In this document: one piece after another, positions 11,440 to 22,130 of the stretch
Position numbering within the stretch: position 1 is the first letter of the stretch
How the letters are laid out: every line of letters starts with the position of its first letter
Assembly (NCBI RefSeq): GCF_000815105.2
Contig: NZ_CP010310.2
Location: forward strand, 5,208,001-5,272,000
Direction: 5' to 3'
Length of the DNA stretch: 64,000 nt
Source of the DNA: Pandoraea pulmonicola
Lineage (GTDB): Bacteria; Pseudomonadota; Gammaproteobacteria; Burkholderiales; Burkholderiaceae
Translations under genes and position numbers: made by a program
Notes under the pieces: generated by a model
Seen by the model: the letters and a program-made list of their open reading frames with translations, nothing else
Databases searched by the model: none
Told to the model about the DNA's origin: nothing

Positions 11440-12704
11440 ACCTTGCCTCCCCGCATCAGCACGCGGTTCTCGTAATCCACCCGCAGCAGGATCGCCACGG
11501 CCACACAGTTGAGCAGGATCCCCGAGCCGCCGTAGCTGACCAGCGGCAGCGTCAGCCCCTTGGTCGGCAGCAGGCCGAGGTTCACGCCCATGTTGATGAA
11601 GGTCTGCGCCCCAAGCCATACGCCCACACCCTTGGCGAGCAGGCCCGCGAAGGTGCGCTCGAGCGCCAGGGCCTGACGGCCGATCTCGAACGCGCGACGC
11701 ACCAGCCAATAGAACAGCAGGATGACGACCAGCACGCCCACGAAGCCGAACTCCTCGCCGATCACCGCGAGGATGAAGTCGGTGTGCGCTTCGGGCAGGT
11801 AGTGCAGCTTCTCGATGCTGCCGCCCAGGCCCACACCGGTCCACTCGCCACGCCCGAAGGCGATCAGCGAGTGCGTGAGCTGATACGCCTTGCCCAGCGC
11901 ATAGTCCTCGCGCCACGGATCGAGGTACGCGAAAATCCGCTCGCGGCGCCACGGCGAGAGCCAGATCAGCATGGCGAACGTGCCCACGGCCGTGAGCGCC
12001 AGACCGCCGAAGAGTCGACCGTTCACGCCGCCGAGAAACAGGATGCCCATCGCGATGGCGGCCACCACCATGAATGCGCCCATGTCCGGCTCGAGCAGCA
12101 GCAGCATGCCGACGAACACCACCGCGATGCCCATCGGCAGGAAGCCCTTGCCGAAGCTCTGCATGAACTCCTGCTTGCGCACGGTGTAGTTCGCGGCGTA
12201 CAGCGTGACCGCGAGCTTCATGATTTCGGACGGCTGGAGGTTGAGCACGCCGAACGGAATCCAGCGTTTTGATCCGTTCACGCCCTTGCCCACGTGCGGG
12301 ATCAGCACGATCACGAGCAGCATCAGGGCGAGCAGGAAGAGCTTCGGCGCAAGCTTGTCGAGCGTCTTGACCGGAATACGGAAGGTAATCGCCGCGGCCG
12401 TGAGCCCCATCGTGAGCGACACGATGTGACGGCCGAGGAAGTGGAACGTCGAGTAGCCGCTGTACTTCGGCGAGTCGGGCAGCGCGACCGACGCCGAATA
12501 CACCATCACCAGTCCCAGCGACAGCAGCGAGATGACCACCCACATCAGCGCGTGATCGTATTCGAGCATGCGCGAGCGGGTCGGCTTGATGCCGTTGAGG
12601 GTGCGATTCGCGGCCTGGGTCGCGGCGCCCCTCGCCGTGGTGGCCCCCGCCCCGGCGAATCCGGCCTGACGCTTCTTGCTGAAGAACGACTTGATACGGT
12701 TCAT
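11436..12704 (-). CDS. ftsW: Septal peptidoglycan polymerase FtsW
   Basis: FtsW is the SEDS-family integral membrane glycosyltransferase that polymerises lipid II at the septum with FtsI. The 422-residue product has a basic, Ala/Thr-rich cytoplasmic N-terminus of about 50 residues, then about ten hydrophobic helices. Conserved SEDS stretches are visible: [49 protein letters not shown] and [12 protein letters not shown] near the end. The ATG at 12702-12704 overlaps the murD stop in ATGA. The longer open frame upstream is out of frame with murD and is ignored. Identification is secure. Confidence 0.97.
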   Translation of the reverse strand: MNRIKSFFSKKRQAGFAGAGATTARGAATQAANRTLNGIKPTRSRMLEYDHALMWVVISLLSLGLVMVYSASVALPDSPKYSGYSTFHFLGRHIVSLTMGLTAAAITFRIPVKTLDKLAPKLFLLALMLLVIVLIPHVGKGVNGSKRWIPFGVLNLQPSEIMKLAVTLYAANYTVRKQEFMQSFGKGFLPMGIAVVFVGMLLLLEPDMGAFMVVAAIAMGILFLGGVNGRLFGGLALTAVGTFAMLIWLSPWRRERIFAYLDPWREDYALGKAYQLTHSLIAFGRGEWTGVGLGGSIEKLHYLPEAHTDFILAVIGEEFGFVGVLVVILLFYWLVRRAFEIGRQALALERTFAGLLAKGVGVWLGAQTFINMGVNLGLLPTKGLTLPLVSYGGSGILLNCVAVAILLRVDYENRVLMRGGKV

Positions 12705-14236
12705 AGCATCACCCCCGCGTCGGCGGCCAGATCGACCACGGCGTCGCGAAAGACCTGCGCGCGATGCTCGTAGTTGCGGAACATGTCGAAGCTCGCGCAC
12801 GCCGGCGAGAGCAGCACCGCGTCGCCGGGCTGGGCGAGTTTCGCGGCTTCGCGGGTGGCGTCTTCGAGCGTGGGTGCGTCGATCAGCTCGACGCCGGTGT
12901 CGGTCAGGGCTTCGCGCAGCAGCGGCGCGTCGCGGCCGATGAGCAGCACGGCGCGCGCGTGATGGGCGACCGGGTTGGCGAGCGGCGAGAAGTCCTGCCC
13001 CTTGCCGTCCCCGCCGACGATCAGCAGCAACTTCTTCTGCAGGCCCGTGATGGCGGCGACCGTCGCGCCGACGTTGGTGCCCTTGCTGTCGTCGTAATAC
13101 TCGACTTCGTTGATGGTGCCCACGAGCTGCACGCGATGCGGCTCGCCCGGATACTCGCGCAGACCGTGCAGCAGCTTGGCCATCGGCAAATCGATCGCCC
13201 GCGCGAGCGCGAGCGCGGCCAGCGCGTTCGCGGCGTTGTGTTGGCCGCGGATGCGCAAGGCGTCGGCCGGCATCAGGCGCTTGCCCAGCACTTCGACAGC
13301 GGCTTCCACGGCCCCGGCCTTGCGGCGCTTCGGCGCCGGCGGCGCATCGTCGCGCGTGAAGCCCTCGACCAGCCACCACATGCCGCCTTCCATTTCCAGA
13401 CCGAAGTCGCCGACCGCGTCGGGCCTACCCGTGCCGAACGTCACGACATTGGCGTCGGGCGCGGCGAACGCGATCACGCGGGCGTCGTCGCGATTGAGCA
13501 CGCGCACGGTCTGCTCGCCGAAGATGCGGGCCTTGGCCGCGGCGTACGACGCCATGTCGCCGTGCCAGTCCAGATGGTCCTGCGTGATGTTGAGGATCGC
13601 GGCCGCGTCGGGTGCGAGCGAGTGCGTCGTCTCGAGCTGGAAGCTGGAGAGCTCGAGCACCCAGACGTCGGGCAGCGTGGCTTCGGCAATGCACTCGGTG
13701 AGGCGGTCGAGCGCCGTCGGACTGATGTTGCCGGCCACGGCCGCGCGCTTGCCGGCGCGACGGCACAGCAATCCCGTGAGGCTCGTGGTTGTGGTCTTGC
13801 CGTTGGTGCCGGTGATCGCGAGCACCTTCGGCGCGTAGCCGCTCGTCGCCTGCATATGGCGAAGCGCCTGCGCGAAGAACTCGATTTCACCCCACACCGG
13901 CACGCCGCGCTCCGCCGCTTCGGCCAGCAGCGCCGCCGTATCGGGCGCGAGCGGCGAGAGGCCCGGGCTGATGCCGATCAGTTCGATGTCGTCGAGCAGC
14001 GCGTCGATCCGGTCCGCGAACGCGCCGCCGATGAACTCGGCTTGCGGCGCCTCGGCGCGCAGGGTGACCAGGTTCGGCGGCACATTCGACGAATCCGTCG
14101 AGGCAAAGCGCGTGTCGGCCGCGCGGACGCGGCAGCCGTAACGCGCGCACCAACGCGCCATCGCCAGGCCGGACTCTCCCAGACCCAGGATCAGGACACG
14201 CGGTTGCCAGGATTCACCAAACTTCTCGCCGAACAC
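12701..14236 (-). CDS. murD: UDP-N-acetylmuramoylalanine--D-glutamate ligase MurD
   Basis: MurD adds D-glutamate to UDP-MurNAc-L-Ala using ATP. The protein is 511 aa, with [21 protein letters not shown] binding the UDP moiety, the P-loop [14 protein letters not shown] near residue 143, [13 protein letters not shown], and the lysine region [14 protein letters not shown] 20-30 residue insertion rich in Pro, Lys and Arg ([17 protein letters not shown]) makes it longer than E. coli MurD (438 aa), as is usual in Burkholderiaceae. The start is GTG at 14234-14236, preceded by the purine-rich GGGAAAGAG. It is 125 bases downstream of mraY and overlaps ftsW by ATGA. Identification is secure. Confidence 0.97.
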   Translation of the reverse strand: MFGEKFGESWQPRVLILGLGESGLAMARWCARYGCRVRAADTRFASTDSSNVPPNLVTLRAEAPQAEFIGGAFADRIDALLDDIELIGISPGLSPLAPDTAALLAEAAERGVPVWGEIEFFAQALRHMQATSGYAPKVLAITGTNGKTTTTSLTGLLCRRAGKRAAVAGNISPTALDRLTECIAEATLPDVWVLELSSFQLETTHSLAPDAAAILNITQDHLDWHGDMASYAAAKARIFGEQTVRVLNRDDARVIAFAAPDANVVTFGTGRPDAVGDFGLEMEGGMWWLVEGFTRDDAPPAPKRRKAGAVEAAVEVLGKRLMPADALRIRGQHNAANALAALALARAIDLPMAKLLHGLREYPGEPHRVQLVGTINEVEYYDDSKGTNVGATVAAITGLQKKLLLIVGGDGKGQDFSPLANPVAHHARAVLLIGRDAPLLREALTDTGVELIDAPTLEDATREAAKLAQPGDAVLLSPACASFDMFRNYEHRAQVFRDAVVDLAADAGVML

Positions 14237-14361
14237 GTCGCTCTTTCCCTTTTTATCGATTCAAACAACCTACGAGTCCATCGCCTCGATGTCGCCGATA
14301 TTCCGCTATCGGCGCGAGCGGCCCTACCTTTAGGGCCGCCTCTGTCCCGCTGCCTTGACGC

Positions 14362-15531
14362 TTAGCGCAACTTGAGCGTCGACAGCCCGATCAACACCAG
14401 CATCAACGTGATGATCCAGAAGCGGACCACCACCTGCGTTTCCTTCCAGCCCGACAGCTCGAAGTGGTGATGCAGCGGCGCCATCTTGAAGATGCGTCGC
14501 CCTTCGCCGAATCGGCGCTTGGTGTACTTGAACCACGTCACCTGCAGCATCACCGACAGCGTTTCGGCCACGAACACGCCGCCCATCACGAACAGCACGA
14601 CTTCCTGACGCACGATCACGGCCACCGTGCCGAGCGCGCCGCCGAGGGCCAGCGCGCCGACATCGCCCATGAACACTTGCGCCGGGTGCGTGTTGAACCA
14701 CAGGAACGCCAGCCCCGCGCCGGACATCGCCGAACAGAACACGAGCAACTCGCCCGCGCCCGGGATGTGTGGGAACAGCAGATACTTCGAATACACGACG
14801 TTGCCCATCACGTAGGCGAACACGCCGAGCGCCGCCCCCACGAGCACGACCGGCATGATGACCAGTCCGTCGAGCCCGTCCGTGAGGTTAACGGCGTTGG
14901 ACGAGCCCACGATGACAAAGTAGGTGAGCGCGATGAAACCAAACACGCCGAGCGGGTAGCTCATCGTCTTGAAGAACGGCACGATGAAGTCCGCCTTCGG
15001 CGGCAGATCCAGCGGGAAACCGTTGCGCACCCAGCTGATGAACAGCTCGAACACCTTCAGGTTGCTCGTCTCCGAAACCGAAAACGCCAGATAGATCGCG
15101 GCGAACAGACCGATCAGCGATTGCCAGAAATACTTCTCGCGCGACGACATGCCGCGCGGGTCCTTGTAGACGACCTTCCGGTAATCGTCGATCCAGCCGA
15201 TGATGCCGAAGCCCAGCGTGACCAGCAGCACGATCCAGACGAAACGGTTGCTCAGATCCGCCCACAGCAACGTGGCGACGGTAATGCCGATCAGGATCAG
15301 CACGCCGCCCATCGTGGGCGTACCCGACTTCACGAGGTGAGTCTGCGGGCCGTCGGTGCGCACGGCCTGGCCCACCTTCATCTCGGTCAGCTTGCGGATG
15401 ACCATGGGCCCGAACGCGAGCCCGATCACCAGCGCCGTGAGGCTTGCCATCACGGCCCGAAACGTCAGGTAGTTGAACACGCGCAAATAGCTCGCATCCG
15501 CTTGCAGCCATTGCGCCAACGTCAGCAACAT
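14362..15531 (-). CDS. mraY: Phospho-N-acetylmuramoyl-pentapeptide transferase MraY
   Basis: MraY moves phospho-MurNAc-pentapeptide from UDP to undecaprenyl phosphate, making lipid I in the inner membrane. The 389-residue protein has about ten membrane helices and the family signatures: [13 protein letters not shown], the Asp-rich [19 protein letters not shown] near residue 115, [13 protein letters not shown] near 220, and the histidine-rich [17 protein letters not shown] near the C-terminus. It lies 15 bases downstream of murF. The 125-base spacing to murD is the widest gap inside the mur part of the cluster. Identification is secure. Confidence 0.98.
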   Translation of the reverse strand: MLLTLAQWLQADASYLRVFNYLTFRAVMASLTALVIGLAFGPMVIRKLTEMKVGQAVRTDGPQTHLVKSGTPTMGGVLILIGITVATLLWADLSNRFVWIVLLVTLGFGIIGWIDDYRKVVYKDPRGMSSREKYFWQSLIGLFAAIYLAFSVSETSNLKVFELFISWVRNGFPLDLPPKADFIVPFFKTMSYPLGVFGFIALTYFVIVGSSNAVNLTDGLDGLVIMPVVLVGAALGVFAYVMGNVVYSKYLLFPHIPGAGELLVFCSAMSGAGLAFLWFNTHPAQVFMGDVGALALGGALGTVAVIVRQEVVLFVMGGVFVAETLSVMLQVTWFKYTKRRFGEGRRIFKMAPLHHHFELSGWKETQVVVRFWIITLMLVLIGLSTLKLR

Positions 15532-15546
15532 TCCATCAATCCTTTA

Positions 15547-16944
15547 TCACTTGGCCGGGGCGTCGCCGCCCCCGGTTTCATTCGTCGCGCGCAATTGTTC
15601 GAGCACGCGCTCCATCCGCATGAAGCGGCTTCCCTTTACCAGCACCGTCGCCGGCGCACTCAACGTGGTTTTCAGTTCGGCCACGAGCGGAGCGACATCC
15701 GAAAAATGCTCGCCACCGTCGCCGAAGGCCGCGATGCTCGCCGGTGTCTGCTCGCCGATCACCAGCAAACGGTCGACGCCGCGCTGCGCGGCATACTCGC
15801 CCACTTCCCGGTGGAACGCCGGGCCGTTATCGCCCACCTCACCCATGTCGCCGAGCACCAGCACACGCGGCGCCGGGGTCTGCGCGAGTACGTCGATTGC
15901 GGCACGTACCGAATCGGGGTTCGCATTATAGGTGTCGTCGATCAAGGTGACGCCGGCGAGGCTGCCCTTGGAGAGCGTCGACACCTGAAGGCGGCCTTTG
16001 ACGGCGGAGAACGCTTCGAGCGCCCGCACGATCGAGCCGATGTCGACGTGGGCGCCCAGTGCGCACGCGATCGCGGCCAGCGCGTTGCGGGCGTTGTGCT
16101 CGCCGAGCAGCGGCAACGTGAGCGTGAATTCACCGACGGGCGACGCGACGCGCAGCACGCGCGTGGCCACGTCGTAGCGCCCCGAGACTGCCGCGCGCGC
16201 ATCGAGCGCGAAGTCGAGCACCCGGCGCTTGCCGGCGATCTCGCGCCACATCGGCGCGAATTCGCTCTCGGCCGGGAACACCGCGGTACCGTCCGCCGGC
16301 AGCGCGGCAAGCACGGCGGCGTGCTCTTCCGCCACCGCCGCCACGCTCACCATGAATTCCTGGTGCTCGCGCTGCGCGTTGTTGATGACCGCCACCGTCG
16401 GCTGCGCGATGCGCGCCAGGTAGGCCGTCTCGCCCGGGTGATTCATGCCCAGTTCGAGCACCGCAAGCTTGTCACCGGCACTGAGCCGGAACAGCGTGAG
16501 CGGCAGACCGATGTCGTTGTTGAGGTTGCCTGCGGTGGCCAGGCGCGCGTCGGCGCCGACCGCTTCGGCGAAGATCGCCGAGATCATTTCCTTGACGGTC
16601 GTCTTGCCGTTGCTGCCGGTCACCGCCACCACGGGAATCGCGAACTGGCGGCGCCACGCGGCGGCAATCTCGCCCAGCGCAATACGCGTGTCCGGCACGA
16701 TGAGCGCGGGCGTCTCGAAACCGTCCGGCACGCGCGACGCGACCACGGCCGCCGCACCTGCGCGCGCCACGTCGCCGAGAAAGTCGTGGGCGTCGAAACG
16801 CTCACCCTTGATCGCGACGAAGAGATCGCCCGGCTGCACCGAGCGGCTGTCCGTGACGATGCGAGCGAACGCCGTGGACGGCGCGCCCGTCACGCGCGAA
16901 CCGGTGACGGCAGTCTGGGCGTCGCTCAGATGCCACATCGTCAT
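15547..16944 (-). CDS. murF: UDP-MurNAc-tripeptide--D-Ala-D-Ala ligase MurF
   Basis: MurF adds D-Ala-D-Ala to complete the pentapeptide precursor. The product is 465 aa. It shows FARIVTDSRSVQPGDLFVAIKGERFDAHDF at the N-terminus (an S-N-R-type UDP-substrate domain), the P-loop VAVTGSNGKTTVKEM near residue 110, ELGMNHPGE, and the C-terminal DDTYNANPDSVRAAI. The ATG at 16942-16944 overlaps the murE stop in ATGA; the much longer open frame continuing upstream runs antiparallel to nothing real and is in a different frame from murE. Identification is secure. Confidence 0.98.
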   Translation of the reverse strand: MTMWHLSDAQTAVTGSRVTGAPSTAFARIVTDSRSVQPGDLFVAIKGERFDAHDFLGDVARAGAAAVVASRVPDGFETPALIVPDTRIALGEIAAAWRRQFAIPVVAVTGSNGKTTVKEMISAIFAEAVGADARLATAGNLNNDIGLPLTLFRLSAGDKLAVLELGMNHPGETAYLARIAQPTVAVINNAQREHQEFMVSVAAVAEEHAAVLAALPADGTAVFPAESEFAPMWREIAGKRRVLDFALDARAAVSGRYDVATRVLRVASPVGEFTLTLPLLGEHNARNALAAIACALGAHVDIGSIVRALEAFSAVKGRLQVSTLSKGSLAGVTLIDDTYNANPDSVRAAIDVLAQTPAPRVLVLGDMGEVGDNGPAFHREVGEYAAQRGVDRLLVIGEQTPASIAAFGDGGEHFSDVAPLVAELKTTLSAPATVLVKGSRFMRMERVLEQLRATNETGGGDAPAK

Positions 16945-18524
16945 TCGCCACCTCCGCGTACCGTGGTCGCACGCGCGGCCAATGCCAGACGCGCATGCTC
17001 CTGATCGGAGAACGGCCGTTTCTTGCCCATGATTTCCTGTGTACTTTCGTGTCCCTTGCCCGCGATGAGCACGACATCGGCCGGCTGCGCGCCGCGCACG
17101 GCCTGCAGAATCGCGCTCGCACGGTCCTCGATGCGGCGCGCGGCGTCGGGATGCGCGAGCCCCGCGGCGATCTGCGCGATGATGTCGGCCGGCCCTTCGG
17201 TGCGCGGGTTGTCGCTGGTCAGCACGATGGCGTCTGCCAGACGCTCGGCCACCGCGCCCATCTGCGGACGCTTGCCCGCGTCGCGATCGCCGCCGCAACC
17301 AAACACGCACAGCAGCTTGCCGCCACGGGCGGCCGCCACCGGGCGCAGGGCGTCGAGCGTCTTGTCGAGCGCGTCGGGCGTGTGAGCGTAGTCGACGACG
17401 ACCAGCGGCTGTCCCGGCTGGCCGATCTGTTCCATGCGACCGGACACCGGCGCGAGCGCCGCCAGCCCCGCGACCGCGACATCCTGCGGCATGCCGGCCG
17501 CGAGCGCCGCGCCAAGCACCGCGAGCGCGTTGCTCACATTGAATTCGCCGACGAGCGGAATCGTGATCTGCTGGTTCTGATCGTCGATATGCAGCGTAAA
17601 GCGGGTGCCGGCCGTCGTGGCGCGGACGTCTTCGGCACGCAACACGCGGTTGCCATGCGCCGACGTCGCATCGCCGTGGATGCCGAATTCGTAGACCGGC
17701 GTCTTGCCCGCGAGACGCTTGAGCAGGCGCTGCCCCATCGCGTCGTCGCGATTGACGACCGCCGCCTTCAGGCCTGGCCAGTCGAACAGGCGCGTCTTGG
17801 CCGCCTCGTACTCGGCCATCGTGCCGTGGTAGTCGAGGTGGTCCTGCGTCAGATTGGTGAATACGGCGACGTCGAACGCCACGCCGTTCACACGGCCCTG
17901 ATAGAGACCGTGCGAGGAGACCTCCATCGCGACGGCCGCCGCGCCCTGTCCGCGCAAGTCCGCGAGACTGCGCTGCAGTTGCACGGCGTCGGGCGTGGTG
18001 AAGCCGGTCACCGTCAAATGTCCGGGGAAGCCGCTGCCGAGCGTGCCGATCACGGCACTGCGCGTGCCCGCCTTCGAGAGCAATTGCGAGAGCCACTGGC
18101 TGCACGAGGTCTTGCCGTTCGTGCCGGTCACGCCGAGCATCGTCATGCCGACGCTCGGCTCGCCGTACCACAGCGCCGCCAGCGGGCCTGCGAGCCAGTC
18201 GAGGCGCGGCACGCCGAATTGCGGCACGTTCGCGACGCCGGCAAGCGACGCCGGCCACGTGAAGCCGTCGCTCTGCCAGATCACGGCGGCGGCGCCGCGT
18301 TCGACGGCGTCGGCAATGAAGCCGCGACTGTCGGCCCCCTTCACGGCGTACGCGACGAACACGTCGCCCGGCGCCACACTGCGGCTGTCGGCGTGCAGCG
18401 TGGCACCGGCCGGCGCCGTGCGGCGCAGCCAGTCCCAGGCTTGCGCGAGCACGGCGCGCTCGGCGGCGTCCGCGATCATGGCCAGCGTGGCCGGGTTGCG
18501 AGGCGTCGGCGTCACGGTGCCCAT
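16941..18524 (-). CDS. murE: UDP-MurNAc-dipeptide--meso-diaminopimelate ligase MurE
   Basis: MurE adds the third residue of the stem peptide. The 527-residue protein has LHADSRSVAPGDVFVAYAVKG near residue 43-63, the P-loop GVTGTNGKTS at 131-140, NLTQDHLDYHGTM, and the motif DNPRTEGP near residue 435; DNPR marks selectivity for meso-diaminopimelate rather than lysine. It overlaps ftsI by 13 bases and murF by four, and its ATG is at 18522-18524. It is longer than E. coli MurE (495 aa) mainly at the N-terminus, which starts with a Pro-rich stretch. Identification is secure. Confidence 0.98.
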   Translation of the reverse strand: MGTVTPTPRNPATLAMIADAAERAVLAQAWDWLRRTAPAGATLHADSRSVAPGDVFVAYAVKGADSRGFIADAVERGAAAVIWQSDGFTWPASLAGVANVPQFGVPRLDWLAGPLAALWYGEPSVGMTMLGVTGTNGKTSCSQWLSQLLSKAGTRSAVIGTLGSGFPGHLTVTGFTTPDAVQLQRSLADLRGQGAAAVAMEVSSHGLYQGRVNGVAFDVAVFTNLTQDHLDYHGTMAEYEAAKTRLFDWPGLKAAVVNRDDAMGQRLLKRLAGKTPVYEFGIHGDATSAHGNRVLRAEDVRATTAGTRFTLHIDDQNQQITIPLVGEFNVSNALAVLGAALAAGMPQDVAVAGLAALAPVSGRMEQIGQPGQPLVVVDYAHTPDALDKTLDALRPVAAARGGKLLCVFGCGGDRDAGKRPQMGAVAERLADAIVLTSDNPRTEGPADIIAQIAAGLAHPDAARRIEDRASAILQAVRGAQPADVVLIAGKGHESTQEIMGKKRPFSDQEHARLALAARATTVRGGGE

Positions 18525-20281
18525 GGCTCGCTCTCCTCGACGTTGTCGCTCACGACGAGCTTCGTCACCGGCGAATCCGGCACCACGTTCAACGCCCGCA
18601 GCGTGCCGCCGACGATCGCGGCGAATGCCGGACCGGCCGCCACACCGCCGTAGTGCGAGCCGCGTCCCGGCTCGTCGAGCGTGACGGCCACGATGATGCG
18701 CGGCTCCGACATCGGCGCCATGCCGACGAACGACGCGCGGTACTTGCTCTTGTCATAACCCCGGCCCGACTGCTTGTACGCCGTACCGGTCTTGCCGCCG
18801 ACGCGATAGCCGACGACCTGGGCGCGCGTGGCCGTGCCGCCCGGCGACGTCACCATCTCGAGCATCTTGCGCACTTCACGTGCCGTGGCAGGGGAGATGA
18901 CCGGCGTGCCCTTCACGACACTGCCGTCCGTCTTGTAGATCGAGATCGGCAGCAGTTCGCCGTCGTGGGCAAATACCGTGTAGGCGCGCGCCAGTTGAAT
19001 GAGCGACGCCGACAGACCATAGCCGTAGCCCATCGTCGCCTGCTCGATCGGGCGCCAGCTCTTGGCCGGACGCAGGCGTCCCGCCACGGCGCCCGGGAAG
19101 CCGATCTTGGGCGCCTGCCCGAGCCCGACGCTCGTGAACATGTCCCACATTTCCTGCGGCTTCATCTGCAGCGCGATCTTCGCGGTGCCGATGTTGCTCG
19201 ACTTCTGGATGACGCCCTGCACGGTAAGCAGCCCGTAATCGTGCGTGTCCGTGATCGTCGCCCCGAACAGATTGGTGCGGCCGGTGGTCATCACCGTCGA
19301 CATCGGTTTGACGTAGCCGTTTTCCATCGCCGCCGCGATCGTGATCGGCTTCATGATCGAGCCGGGCTCGAACGTGTCGGTAATGACCCGGTTGCGCAAC
19401 TGCGCGCCGGTCAGATTCGTGCGGTTGTTCGGGTTGTAGGTCGGAAGATTCGCGAGCGCGAGCACTTCGCCGGTGCGGACGTCAAGCACCACGGCGCTGC
19501 CGGCCTTCGCGCCGGTGCGCTCGATGGCGTCCTTCAGCTCGCTGTACGCGAGGAACTGGATCTTGCTGTCGATGGACAGGGTGATGTCGTGACCGTCGCG
19601 CGGTTGCGCCAGGATGTCGAGATCCTCGACGACGCGCCCCAGTCGGTCCTTGATCACGCGGCGGCTGCCCGGTGTCGCGGCCAGATCCTTCTGCATCGAG
19701 AGCTCGACGCCTTCCTGGCCGATATCCTCGACGTTCGTGAAACCGACGATGTGCGCGGCGATCTCGCCTTCCGGATAGAAGCGCTTGTATTCCTTGCGCT
19801 GGTACACGCCGGGAATGTCGAGGTCCGCGACCTGCTTGGCCACGTCCGGCAGCACCTGACGCTTCACGTAGACGAAGCTCTTTTCCTGATTGAGCTTGCG
19901 ACGCAGATCCGGCTCGCTCATTTCGAGCAGCTTGGCCAGTTGCCGCACCTTCTGCGGGGAGACGTCGTCGGGCACGTCTTCGGGAATGGCCCAGATGGCC
20001 TTGACCGGCAGGCTGGTCGCGAGCACCTGACCGTTACGGTCGAACACTTTGCCGCGCGTGGCGGACATCTCGAGTGTGCGCTCGTAACGGCTCTCGCCCT
20101 GACGTTGATAGAAGGCGTTGCCCGGCCCCTGGATCCAGAAGGCGCGCGCGACCAGCGACGCGAAAGCGCCGAAGATCACGAAGACGAGCATCTTCGAGCG
20201 CCACATCGGCAGACGCACGGACAGAACCGGACTGGCAGAGAACTGCACGTCCTTGGTCTTGGCATCCTTGCGGCGGATCAT
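18512..20281 (-). CDS. ftsI: Septal transpeptidase FtsI (PBP3)
   Basis: FtsI is the class B penicillin-binding protein that cross-links septal peptidoglycan. The 589-residue product has one N-terminal membrane helix (about residues 31-50, MLVFVIFGAFASLVARAFWI), a PBP dimer domain, and a transpeptidase domain with the three catalytic motifs: S308-I-M-K311, S361-S-N363 and K497-T-G-T500. The ATG overlaps the ftsL stop in ATGA. Length and motif spacing match E. coli PBP3 (588 aa). No signal peptidase site follows the helix, as expected for an anchored protein. Identification is secure. Confidence 0.98.
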   Translation of the reverse strand: MIRRKDAKTKDVQFSASPVLSVRLPMWRSKMLVFVIFGAFASLVARAFWIQGPGNAFYQRQGESRYERTLEMSATRGKVFDRNGQVLATSLPVKAIWAIPEDVPDDVSPQKVRQLAKLLEMSEPDLRRKLNQEKSFVYVKRQVLPDVAKQVADLDIPGVYQRKEYKRFYPEGEIAAHIVGFTNVEDIGQEGVELSMQKDLAATPGSRRVIKDRLGRVVEDLDILAQPRDGHDITLSIDSKIQFLAYSELKDAIERTGAKAGSAVVLDVRTGEVLALANLPTYNPNNRTNLTGAQLRNRVITDTFEPGSIMKPITIAAAMENGYVKPMSTVMTTGRTNLFGATITDTHDYGLLTVQGVIQKSSNIGTAKIALQMKPQEMWDMFTSVGLGQAPKIGFPGAVAGRLRPAKSWRPIEQATMGYGYGLSASLIQLARAYTVFAHDGELLPISIYKTDGSVVKGTPVISPATAREVRKMLEMVTSPGGTATRAQVVGYRVGGKTGTAYKQSGRGYDKSKYRASFVGMAPMSEPRIIVAVTLDEPGRGSHYGGVAAGPAFAAIVGGTLRALNVVPDSPVTKLVVSDNVEESEPWAP

Positions 20282-20622
20282 CGCTTGCCTCCGCTCGCCG
20301 GGGCGGACGCGGCGCTCGCGCTGGGCACGGGCACGTCGATCATCGCGCCGGCGCTACCGGCGGGTGCGGACAGATATTGCGTACGGCCCGGCGAGACGGC
20401 CTGCATCTTCAGGTCGCTGCGGGCCACGCTTTCGATGCGTGCGCTCTTGCTCTGCGCGCTTTGCTCGTACTGGAGGCGATCCCAGTCCTGCAACAGCTGA
20501 TGCTCGAGCGCCTGCTCGCGGTTGAGCTCGACGAACGTGCCGCGGGCACGGTATTGCGCATTGATGAGCGACAGCGCGCAACCGATGAGCAGCGCGAGCA
20601 GGAGAATGTTGAGCCGACTCAT
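20278..20622 (-). CDS. ftsL: Cell division protein FtsL
   Basis: FtsL is a small bitopic protein that forms the FtsQLB complex and activates FtsWI. The 114-residue product has an N-terminal membrane helix ([20 protein letters not shown]) followed by a coiled-coil stretch ([26 protein letters not shown]), the usual FtsL plan, and ends with a low-complexity Ser/Ala/Pro tail of about 20 residues. FtsL sequences diverge quickly, so the assignment leans on its position between rsmH and ftsI, with four-base ATGA overlaps on both sides, plus the topology. Confidence 0.93.
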   Translation of the reverse strand: MSRLNILLLALLIGCALSLINAQYRARGTFVELNREQALEHQLLQDWDRLQYEQSAQSKSARIESVARSDLKMQAVSPGRTQYLSAPAGSAGAMIDVPVPSASAASAPASGGKR

Positions 20623-21572
20623 GTCGACACCCGCTCCATGACCCGCATGATGGCCGAGCGCGCGCGCGGGTTGGCTTCCACCTCGGCGGCGGAAGGCTTG
20701 ATCTTGCGGCTGGTCTTGAAGGGCGGCTCGGGGATTTCGTGTGCGCGCAAAGGCACGCGGCGATCCACCGCCGGCGCGCTCGCGTGCGCTTGCATGAAGC
20801 GCTTCACGATACGATCTTCCAGCGAATGAAAACTGATCGCCACGAGTCTGCCTCCCGTTTCGAGGACATCGGCCGCCACATCGAGTGCTATCTGCAGGTC
20901 CGCAAGCTCTTGATTGACGTGAATCCGTAGAGCCTGAAAGGTACGTGTTGCCGGGTCCTTGCCCTTCTCACGGGTCTTGACGGCGCCAGCCACGATCTCG
21001 GCAAGCTCCCGAGTGCTGACGAGTGGGCCGAGGCGATCGGCGTTTGCCCGGCGAGCAACAAGCGCCTTTGCAATCTGAAAAGCAAACCGTTCTTCCCCAT
21101 AGTCCTTGATGACCTCCGTCATGTCTTCCAACGTTGCTCGGGCCAGCCAGTCGGCGGCCGACTCGCCGCGCGTGGGATCCATGCGCATGTCGAGCGGGCC
21201 GTCGAAACGAAAACTGAATCCGCGCGCGGGGTCGTCGAACTGCGGCGACGAAACGCCCAGGTCCAGCAAAACGCCCGACACCTTGTCGATACCGCGCCGG
21301 GCCAGCACTTCGCGCAACGTCGCGAAGCTGTCGTGCTCAATCGAAAATCGCGGATCGGCAATCTTTGCCGCCTCCGCGATCGCTTGGGGGTCCTTGTCGA
21401 ACGCGATCAGCCTCCCCCTGGCACCCAGCCGCTCCAGTAGCCTGCGACTGTGCCCGCCGCGGCCGAACGTGCCGTCGACGTATACGCCGTCGTCGCGCCA
21501 CAGCAAGGCATCCACGGCCTCCTCCAGCAGGACCGTGCGGTGCTGCATTACCGTATCCACCGCGTGCGCCAT
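20619..21572 (-). CDS. rsmH: 16S rRNA m4C1402 methyltransferase RsmH
   Basis: RsmH (formerly MraW) transfers a methyl group from SAM to N4 of C1402 in the decoding centre of 16S rRNA. The 317-residue protein shows [15 protein letters not shown], the SAM-binding motif [64 protein letters not shown], and the C-terminal [15 protein letters not shown] and NPRARSA, all typical. It is 22 bases downstream of mraZ and overlaps ftsL by ATGA. An intact ATG is at 21570-21572. Identification is secure. Confidence 0.98.
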   Translation of the reverse strand: MAHAVDTVMQHRTVLLEEAVDALLWRDDGVYVDGTFGRGGHSRRLLERLGARGRLIAFDKDPQAIAEAAKIADPRFSIEHDSFATLREVLARRGIDKVSGVLLDLGVSSPQFDDPARGFSFRFDGPLDMRMDPTRGESAADWLARATLEDMTEVIKDYGEERFAFQIAKALVARRANADRLGPLVSTRELAEIVAGAVKTREKGKDPATRTFQALRIHVNQELADLQIALDVAADVLETGGRLVAISFHSLEDRIVKRFMQAHASAPAVDRRVPLRAHEIPEPPFKTSRKIKPSAAEVEANPRARSAIMRVMERVST

Positions 21573-21594
21573 GCTCGTCGGACCACCTGATCTG

Positions 21595-22023
21595 TCAAAA
21601 AGTGAAGTTCTTCAGTGCTTCCGGCATGCCTTGCGCCATTGCCGCCTGTTCCTTGGCGGCATACGTCGCGGCATCCCAGAGTTCAAAGTGACTGCCCATG
21701 CCCAGCAGCATGACTTCCTTGTCCATGCCCGCGGCCGCACGCAACTCCGGCGCCACCAGGACGCGCCCCGCCGAATCCATCTCGACGTCGGCTGCATTGC
21801 CCAGGAAGATGCGTCGCCACCAGTGCGCGTCCATCGGCAGTGCGGCGATCTTGCCGCGGAAGATCTCCCATTCGGGACGCGGGAACAGCAACAGACATCC
21901 GTCCGGGTGCTTCGTGATCGTCACCTTGCCTTCAGCTTCGCCTTGCAGCACGTCACGATGCCGGGCCGGAATCGACATCCGTCCCTTCGCATCCAGTGAA
22001 AGTGCCGAGGCTCCCTGAAACAC
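21595..22023 (-). CDS. mraZ: Transcriptional regulator MraZ
   Basis: MraZ is a nucleoid-associated DNA-binding protein with two AbrB-like SpoVT domains; in E. coli it represses its own dcw promoter by binding direct repeats. The 142-residue product starts [24 protein letters not shown], with the first DxKGR motif near 11-15, and repeats the pattern as [20 protein letters not shown] near 80-100. The start is the GTG at 22021-22023, with GGGAG ahead. It heads the cluster and is preceded by a promoter with four 10-bp repeats, matching the expected operator. Identification is secure. Confidence 0.97.
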   Translation of the reverse strand: MFQGASALSLDAKGRMSIPARHRDVLQGEAEGKVTITKHPDGCLLLFPRPEWEIFRGKIAALPMDAHWWRRIFLGNAADVEMDSAGRVLVAPELRAAAGMDKEVMLLGMGSHFELWDAATYAAKEQAAMAQGMPEALKNFTF

Positions 22024-22090
22024 GTGCGCTCCCGTGGGGTTTCGTCCGCCTGCCCGTCATGCCGAAAGAGAAAGATTATGTGCCTTACGC

Positions 22091-22130
22091 CACACAAAAA
22101 TACACTTTCTCACACTATTTCCCACTTTAG
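22091..22130 (-). promoter_or_regulatory. Probable MraZ operator: four 10-bp direct repeats
   Basis: Read on the plus strand the block is four adjacent decamers: CACACAAAAA, TACACTTTCT, CACACTATTT and CCCACTTTAG. On the coding (minus) strand each gives a GTG-rich core (AGTGGG, AGTGTG, AGTGTA, TGTGTG) at one helical turn. Known MraZ boxes are short direct G-rich repeats (TGGGN in E. coli, AAAGTG-type in mycoplasmas) at about 10-bp spacing upstream of mraZ. The array begins at the -10 hexamer and extends past the start of transcription, the position of a repressor site. Confidence 0.8.

Noticed and set aside
15547..18258. A single 903-codon frame covering murF and part of murE, considered as a MurE-MurF fusion
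   Set aside because: The upstream part is not in the murE frame; murE and murF are separate genes overlapping by ATGA.
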